Shown: positions 4,355 to 7,079 of the stretch, piece by piece
Layout of the letters: each line of letters opens with the position of its first letter
Numbering within the stretch: position 1 is the stretch's first letter
Source: Actinomycetes bacterium
Lineage (GTDB): Bacteria; Actinomycetota; Actinomycetes; Streptosporangiales; Streptosporangiaceae
Assembly (NCBI GenBank): GCA_025964635.1
Contig: JAOPYP010000661.1
Location: 1 to 7,079, forward strand
Direction of reading: 5' to 3'
Length of the DNA: 7,079 nucleotides
Notes under the pieces: generated by a model
The model's input: only the letters and a program-made list of their open reading frames with translations
Told to the model about the DNA's origin: nothing
Database searches by the model: none
Program-made: the position numbers and the translations under genes

Positions 4355-5653
4355 TCAGCGCATGAGACCGGCCAGCATGTCGCGGTAGCGGTCGGTACCC
4401 GGCGCGCCGGGCGTGCCGTTGCCCGGCTGTGAGCCACCCGGGCTGACGGCCGGAGTCCCCGGCCGGGGCGTGCCCGGACGGGCCACCGCGGGACGGGCTG
4501 CCGCGGGCCGGGCCATGCCCGGCTTCGCCGCCGTGCCCGCCTTCTTGGCCAGTCCCGGCTTCGCGGCCAGGCCGGGCCGGGCCGTCGTCCGCGGCTTCAT
4601 CGCGGTCCGCGGCTTCGTCGCCGTGGCGGACTTGGGCTTCGCGGCTGACCGGGATGACGCGGCCGTCTTCGGCCTGGTGATCGTCCTGGGCTTCGCGATC
4701 GTGCCCGCCCTGGCGATCGGGCCCGGCTTCGCGGTCGCCCGCGGCCGGGAAGCCGGCTTCGGCTTGGCGGCCATCCGGCCCGCCGCGGTCCGGGACGACA
4801 CCGTCCGGGCCGAGGCGACCGTCCGGGATGAGGCGGGCCGGGACGCGGTCGCCCGCGGCTTGGCCGTCTTCCCCGGGCGGGCCGTGGCCGACTTCGCCGT
4901 CGCCGGCTTGCGGGCCATGGCCGTGGTCCGGGACCGGGACGTCGTCGCTGACGTGCCGGCCACGGTGCGGGACCTGGCCGCGGTCCGGGACTTCGCCGCC
5001 GTCCGGGGCCGGCCGGGCGTCTTGGGCTTCGCGGCCGCCCTGCTCTTCGCGGCCGGCTTCGGCTTGGCGGCGGTCCCCGGCTTCGGGGCCGTCCTCGAAC
5101 TGGCCGCCCTCTTGGGCTTCGCGCCGCTCTTCGGCTTCACCGTCCTCGAGCCCGCCGTGCTCCGGGGCTTCGCCCGGCTCTTCGGCTTCGCCGTGGGCCG
5201 GCTCCGCGCCCCCGCGGCCGCGGGTGCGGCCGAAACCGTCATCGCCGCCCCGGTCAGCGCCTTGGCTGCGGATGACATGGCCTTGGTCGCGATGTTCATC
5301 GCCTGCATGGCGCCGGACATCGTCTTGGTCGCGGTGTTCATCGCCTGCATGGCGGTGGACATGGTCTTCGCTGACGAGGTGGCCTTAGTGGCCGCCGCCG
5401 CCATCTGGGTCGCCGACGAGGCGACCTTCACGGCCGCGGAGGACACAGTCCTCGCGGCAGCTCCTGTGGAACGCATGCTCCCCGCCCCCGTGGCCGCGCC
5501 GCGCATTGGCTTGGCGGCGGTCGCCTTCGTACTGGTCCTGGATTTCCGATTGCCGACGGCATTCTTGGCCACACCGTTGCGAATCGCTCCGGTACGCGCG
5601 GTCGCCGCTGATTTGCGGCGAACAGCCGTGCGTGCCGTGGTTTGCACAGGCAT
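4355..5653 (-). CDS. histone-H1-like, Lys/Arg/Ala/Pro-rich repetitive protein
   Basis: This 432-residue, strongly basic protein has no enzymatic motif I recognise. Residues 1-60 are basic with scattered Arg/Lys. Residues 76-137 carry a heptad repeat with Lys or Gln every seventh position (76, 83, 90, then 96, 103, 110, 117, 124, 131), of the form [KQ]-[AT]-M-[SN]-x-A-[MT]; this would make an amphipathic helix or coiled coil. Residues 150-390 are a disordered tail of AKPKx-, SRTAA- and ARPG-like units similar to histone H1 tails. The end turns Pro/Gly-rich and closes with DRYRDMLAGLMR (421-432), a short helix. ATG 5653 is chosen over a TTG eight codons upstream because GGGGGGAG lies 4-5 nt before it. 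Likely roles are nucleoid binding, or tethering of a particle to DNA as in PhaF-type phasins (coiled coil plus H1-like tail), or an HBHA-like surface protein. Nothing here decides between them. An open antisense frame is a by-product of the repeats. Confidence 0.82.
   Translation of the reverse strand: MPVQTTARTAVRRKSAATARTGAIRNGVAKNAVGNRKSRTSTKATAAKPMRGAATGAGSMRSTGAAARTVSSAAVKVASSATQMAAAATKATSSAKTMSTAMQAMNTATKTMSGAMQAMNIATKAMSSAAKALTGAAMTVSAAPAAAGARSRPTAKPKSRAKPRSTAGSRTVKPKSGAKPKRAASSRTAPKPGTAAKPKPAAKSRAAAKPKTPGRPRTAAKSRTAARSRTVAGTSATTSRSRTTAMARKPATAKSATARPGKTAKPRATASRPASSRTVASARTVSSRTAAGRMAAKPKPASRPRATAKPGPIARAGTIAKPRTITRPKTAASSRSAAKPKSATATKPRTAMKPRTTARPGLAAKPGLAKKAGTAAKPGMARPAAARPAVARPGTPRPGTPAVSPGGSQPGNGTPGAPGTDRYRDMLAGLMR
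5291..5374 (-). repeat. 42-bp tandem repeat in the heptad segment
   Basis: Two adjacent 42-bp units (5291-5332 and 5333-5374) share a 20-base identical core at 5293-5312 and 5335-5354 and are more diverged in the rest. They encode two copies of a 14-residue block around MS-x-AMQAMN, that is, two heptads each. This suggests the helical segment grew by in-frame duplication. Confidence 0.75.
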
Positions 5654-5664
5654 TGATCTCCCCC

Positions 5665-5682
5665 CGTAATTGATCAATTACG
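5665..5682. promoter_or_regulatory. 18-bp perfect palindrome upstream of the basic-protein gene
   Basis: CGTAATTGATCAATTACG is an uninterrupted perfect palindrome ending about 11 bp before the ATG at 5653 and touching the GGGGGGAG ribosome binding site. It is very AT-rich for this genome. It could be an operator for a dimeric regulator over the promoter or transcript start, or in RNA a hairpin beside the ribosome binding site. No regulator gene is adjacent. Confidence 0.6.
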
Positions 5683-5747
5683 CAGTGCTCTATTCCACGA
5701 TTGGCAGGTTCTTACACCACCGCAGAGAAAGTGTTCATCGCCCGTGT

Positions 5748-6689
5748 TCATGACACCGCGGAAAGGAACTGTGCCAGTTCAGTGGTGGTAGGTGCGGTAG
5801 CCGGCCCGCGCCGCGTTACCGAGATGGCCGCCGCGGCATTGGCCTGCCGGGCCGCTTCCGCGGCGTCAGCCCCGGCGGCCAGGGCGGCGATGAAGGCGCC
5901 GGTGTGCGTGTCGCCCGCCCCGCTGGAGTCGAGTTCGGCGACCGGGAAGCCCGGCACCGCGAGCGGTTCCGTTGCGGAAAAACCCAGCAGGCAGCCGTCC
6001 GGTCCGGTGCGGACCAGCACGCCCGCACCGCGGCGGCCGTGACGGGCCAGGCGACCCGCCAGCGCGCGCGCCGCCGCGGGAGGGCCGTCCGCTCCGGTCA
6101 GCGCGGCGGCCTCGCGCGCGTTGCAGGTCAGCCAGTCGGCCCGGCGCAGCACCTGGTCGAGCGCGTCCGGAGGGATGGACGTGACCAGCGGCCCGGGGTC
6201 GAACACGACCGTGGCCGGCGCGGGCAGCCGGGTGAGCCAGCCGAGCAGCGCGCCGCGGTTGCTGGGGTGCAGCAGGCCGTACCCGGACAGGGTGGCCGCG
6301 TCGCCGGGCCGGGCGGTCACGCCGGCCAGGGCGGCCGCGGTCAGCGTGGCCTCCGCGCCGCGGCTGGTCACGAACGTCCGTTCGGCGGCGTCGTCCACCA
6401 TGCTGACCACGAAGCCGGTGTCCAGGTCCGGCTGGGCCGGCTGGAGCACCTCGATGCCCTCGGCGGCCAGGCCGGCGCGGGCCAGGCCGGCGAACGGCCC
6501 GGTGCCGTGCGCCCCCGCGTAGGTCACCGGCAGCCCCTGCCGGGCCGCCGCGGCCATCACGTTGAACCCGCCGCCCGGAGCGAGCAGGGACCCGTGGGCC
6601 AGCACGTCGCCGCCGCGGCCCGGCAGCGCCGGCACGTCCAGCACGATGTCTACGACGACGTTGCCGAGGTACAGCAGCCGCCGGATCAC
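5748..6689 (-). CDS. PfkB-family carbohydrate (ribokinase-like) kinase
   Basis: This 313-residue cytoplasmic kinase should phosphorylate a sugar or nucleoside with ATP. LLYLGNVVVDIVLDVPALP (residues 5-23) is the usual first strand with the substrate-binding Asp14. GGGFNVMAAAARQG (39-52) is the first PfkB signature, and DSSGAGDTHTGAF (254-266) is the second, with Asp260 as catalytic base and GAG forming the anion hole. The length is normal. GTG 6689 is chosen because it starts the family sequence and overlaps the upstream stop as GTGA; a longer reading to 6797 only adds low-complexity residues inside the upstream gene. The 4-bp overlap implies translational coupling with the ADP-ribosylglycohydrolase-like gene. 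The same pair occurs in E. coli as yegU and yegV, so the kinase may act on the sugar freed by its partner. The substrate cannot be fixed from sequence. Confidence 0.93.
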   Translation of the reverse strand: MIRRLLYLGNVVVDIVLDVPALPGRGGDVLAHGSLLAPGGGFNVMAAAARQGLPVTYAGAHGTGPFAGLARAGLAAEGIEVLQPAQPDLDTGFVVSMVDDAAERTFVTSRGAEATLTAAALAGVTARPGDAATLSGYGLLHPSNRGALLGWLTRLPAPATVVFDPGPLVTSIPPDALDQVLRRADWLTCNAREAAALTGADGPPAAARALAGRLARHGRRGAGVLVRTGPDGCLLGFSATEPLAVPGFPVAELDSSGAGDTHTGAFIAALAAGADAAEAARQANAAAAISVTRRGPATAPTTTELAQFLSAVS

Positions 6690-7079
6690 GAGCCGCGCAC
6701 CGCGAGAAGCCCGGCCGCCACCTCGTCCAGCCGCAGCCCGTTGACCGTGCTGACCGTGGCCCGGGCCTGCTCCGGGAAGGCCGATGCCCCGTGGCACGCG
6801 CCGCCGATCGCGCCGGTGATCGCCGCGATCGTGTCGCAGTCCCCGCCGGCCGACGCCGCCATGCGGCAGGCCAGCCAGGGGTCGTCCGGGGCGGCGGCCA
6901 GCAGGGCGAACGCGGCGGGCACCGACTCCTGGGTGGCCAGGCTCGTGCCCACCAGCGTGCCCACGAGGTCCAGCACCTCGCCCGGGGGCCGCCCGGCGGT
7001 GAGCCCGGTGGCCCAGGTGATCCGCGCCGCCACGTCCGCGGCCGCCACCCAGTGACCGCGCCCCGCCGCCCGCCCGGCG
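6686..7079 (-). CDS. ADP-ribosylglycohydrolase-family protein, C-terminal part
   Basis: The frame is open to the window edge, so the 5' part is missing and only about 130 C-terminal residues are seen. Known members of the DraG/ARH family cleave ADP-ribose from proteins or small molecules with two Mg ions in an all-helical fold. The diagnostic C-terminal motif is present: AGGDCDTIAAITGAIGGA (coded near 6800-6850), whose Asp residues in GGDxDT bind metal in known members. Upstream, HWVAAADVAARITWATG (from about 7054) also fits the family. The TGA stop lies inside the GTGA overlap with the kinase gene. The substrate may be an ADP-ribosyl group or, as suspected for YegU-type members paired with sugar kinases, another ribosyl or glycosyl compound. 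The N-terminal metal-binding motif cannot be checked here. Confidence 0.9.
   Translation of the reverse strand, partial: AGRAAGRGHWVAAADVAARITWATGLTAGRPPGEVLDLVGTLVGTSLATQESVPAAFALLAAAPDDPWLACRMAASAGGDCDTIAAITGAIGGACHGASAFPEQARATVSTVNGLRLDEVAAGLLAVRGS

Noticed and set aside
4413..5669. A 418-codon open frame antisense to the basic-protein gene
   Set aside because: It comes from the repetitive GC-rich codons of the minus-strand gene. Its product is a monotonous hydrophobic Ala/Val/Phe/Gly repeat without a clear ribosome binding site, whereas the minus strand has a strong site and a sensible protein.
5731..5752. Direct repeat GTGTTCAT at 5731-5738 and 5745-5752
   Set aside because: The copies are only 8 bp each, and one overlaps the kinase stop codon; too short to call a regulatory site.

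Overview
The window looks like chromosomal DNA from a high-GC Gram-positive actinobacterium. GC is very high (around 70% by eye), codon third positions are almost all G or C, GTG starts are used, and the protein families fit: a SigE-like sigma factor fragment, MarR, PAP2, arylsulfotransferase and an H1-like basic protein. I cannot name a genus. There is no tRNA, rRNA, CRISPR array, transposase or phage gene.

Layout from left to right. (1) Positions 1-418 hold the first part of a SigE-family sigma factor gene on the minus strand. It has a good ribosome binding site, but its homology stops after about 60 residues, so it is a broken or remnant gene. (2) Positions 516-1522 hold a MarR regulator gene followed by a small lipocalin/DUF1579-like protein gene, both on the minus strand and probably one transcript. 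A cupin gene (1599-1973) diverges from marR. The 76-bp gap between them carries a perfect 15-bp inverted repeat whose arms are themselves palindromes centred 21 bp apart. This is the clearest regulatory site in the window and almost certainly the MarR operator. (3) A PAP2-superfamily membrane phosphatase (2006-2722, plus strand) follows the cupin by 32 bp. It converges on a secreted arylsulfotransferase-family protein (2782-4029, minus strand), with a long hairpin between them. (4) A 325-bp gene-free stretch (4030-4354) holds an AT-rich island with short palindromes in front of the arylsulfotransferase, and a very long hairpin behind the next gene. (5) Positions 4355-5653 (minus strand) encode a 432-residue, extremely basic, repetitive protein with an Ala/Met heptad segment and a long histone-H1-like tail. 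An 18-bp perfect palindrome lies just upstream of its ribosome binding site. (6) At the right edge, a truncated ADP-ribosylglycohydrolase-family gene overlaps a PfkB-family sugar kinase gene by 4 bp (GTGA). This pairing resembles the E. coli yegU-yegV pair.

The genes appear to form several small independent units: a MarR-controlled divergon (perhaps extending into PAP2), a secreted sulfotransferase, a chromosome- or granule-associated basic protein, and a coupled glycohydrolase/kinase pair for a ribosyl or sugar substrate. I see no single new multi-gene system. The points most worth a second look are the basic protein's architecture, the MarR operator, and the PAP2 and cupin proteins that lack usual active-site residues.
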